Under the pieces are notes generated by a model. The model did not search any database. It was not told where the DNA came from and saw only the letters and a program-made list of their open reading frames with translations. A stretch of 64,000 nt of DNA from Zonotrichia leucophrys gambelii (lineage: Eukaryota > Chordata > Aves > Passeriformes > Passerellidae). Position 1 is the first letter of the stretch; every line of letters starts with the position of its first letter. The stretch covers positions 29,799,357 through 29,863,356 of the forward strand of contig NC_088178.1 of the NCBI RefSeq assembly GCF_028769735.1, in the 5' to 3' direction. This document shows positions 62,991-64,000 of this stretch, one piece after another. The translations under genes were made by a program, and so were the position numbers.

Positions 62991-64000
62991 TAAAACGGAG
63001 CTGTGGATATTCGGGATTTTGGTGGGTACAGAGGGGAAACCAGAGGTAAAACGGAGCTGTGGATATTCGGGATTTTGGTGGGTATAGAGGGAAACCAGAG
63101 GTAAAACGGAGCGTGGATATTCGGGATTTGGTGGGTATAGAGGGACCAAGGTAAAACGGAGCTGTGGATATTCGGATTTTGGTGGGTATAGAGGGGAAAC
63201 CAGAGGTAAAACGGAGCTGTGGATATTCGGGATTTTGGTGGGTAAGAGGGAGCAGAGGTAAAGGAGTGTGGATATCGGGAGTGGGTATGAGGAGCAGAAA
63301 AGAGTGTGGATATTCGGGATTTGGTAGAGAGGGTATAGGATGGATGGAGGAGCAGGGGAAGGTAAAACGGAGCGTGGATATTCGGGATTTTGGTGGTATA
63401 GAGGGGAAGCCAGAGGTAAAACGGCATGGCATATCGGGATTTGGTGGGTCAGGGGAAGAGAGGATAAAAGGAGCGTGGATATCGGGATTTGGTGGGTAAG
63501 AGGGAAGCAGAGGAAACGGAGTGTGGATATTCGGGATTTTGGTGGGTACAGAGGGGAAACCAGAGGTAAAACGGAGCTGTGGATATCGGATTTGGGATGA
63601 GGTAACGGGTGGATATTCGGATTTTGGTGGGTACAGAGGGGAAAGCAGAGGTAAAACGGAGCTGTGGATATTCGGGATTTTGGTGGGTATAGAGGGGAAA
63701 CCAGAGGTAAAACGGAGCTGTGGATATTCGGGATTTTGGTGGGTATAGAGGGGAAACCAGAGGTAAAACGGAGCTGTGGATATTCGGGATTTTGGTGGGT
63801 ATAGAGGGGAAAGCAGAGGTAAAACGGAGCTGTGGATATTCGGGATTTTGGTGGGTATAGAGGTAAAACGGAGCTGTGGAATATTCGGGATTTTGGTGGG
63901 TATAGAGGGGAAACCAGAGGTAAAACGAGTGTGAATTGGGATTGGTGGGTAAGGAGGGAAAGCAGAGGTGGAGCTGTGGGTATCGGGATTGGTGGGAAAA
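62975..64000 (+). repeat. 56-bp minisatellite to the window end
   Basis: About 17-18 units carrying AGAGGGGAAACCAGAGGTAA, AACGGAGCTGTGGATATTC and GGGATTTTGGTGGGTA. Units from about 63240 to 63610 and at the end have many deletions, suggesting poor assembly. Confidence 0.95.

Overview
The window is vertebrate nuclear DNA, almost certainly avian and plausibly a songbird. The evidence is spliced genes with GT-AG introns, many short CR1-type LINE 3' ends, LTR fragments, a great density of minisatellites, and the gene order MIER1 > < SLC35D1 / IL23R >, the order I know from human 1p31 and the matching bird region. There are no operons or other prokaryotic features. Exons were assigned by translating between consensus splice sites and comparing with remembered mammalian proteins; no database was searched.

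Layout. (1) 1-20847 (+): MIER1, ten coding exons (67-20847) for 449 residues, with acidic stretch, ELM2, SANT and C-terminal NLS; the first exons lie upstream of the window. Its introns hold an LTR-rich block (about 6.8-11.2 kb), an AT-rich 80-bp array (11.6-14.5 kb), a 600-bp polypyrimidine tract (15.3-15.9 kb) and a minisatellite (17.24-18.82 kb) that repeats the exon 9 splice acceptor about 30 times. (2) 23.7-37.3 kb (-): SLC35D1, an ER nucleotide-sugar transporter, tail-to-tail with MIER1. Eleven of twelve expected exons are visible; the in-frame exon for LPMFTVLRRF... is missing from a scrambled repeat stretch (34.4-35.9 kb). Its last exon is also preceded by an array that repeats its own acceptor. 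(3) 43.7-57.2 kb (+): IL23R, head-to-head with SLC35D1. Fourteen exons give an unbroken 779-codon frame. It carries extra membrane-proximal fibronectin-III sequence (exons 7-10) that mammalian IL23R lacks. (4) 58-64 kb: no confident gene; CR1 pieces, minisatellites, an A-rich tract, a small GC-rich island (62.79-62.99 kb) and a 56-bp array to the window end. IL12RB2 would be expected further right by synteny but is not visible.

Biologically, MIER1 is a nuclear HDAC-recruiting corepressor, SLC35D1 supplies UDP-sugars for proteoglycan synthesis, and IL23R is the cytokine receptor signalling through JAK2/TYK2 and STAT3. They are neighbours by conserved synteny, not a pathway.

The most unusual property is that tandem arrays sit directly against exons again and again, and in two unrelated genes the repeat unit contains the functional 3' splice site plus the start of the exon. 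The very long open frames in the repeats (up to 824 codons) are artefacts of stop-free repeat units, not genes.
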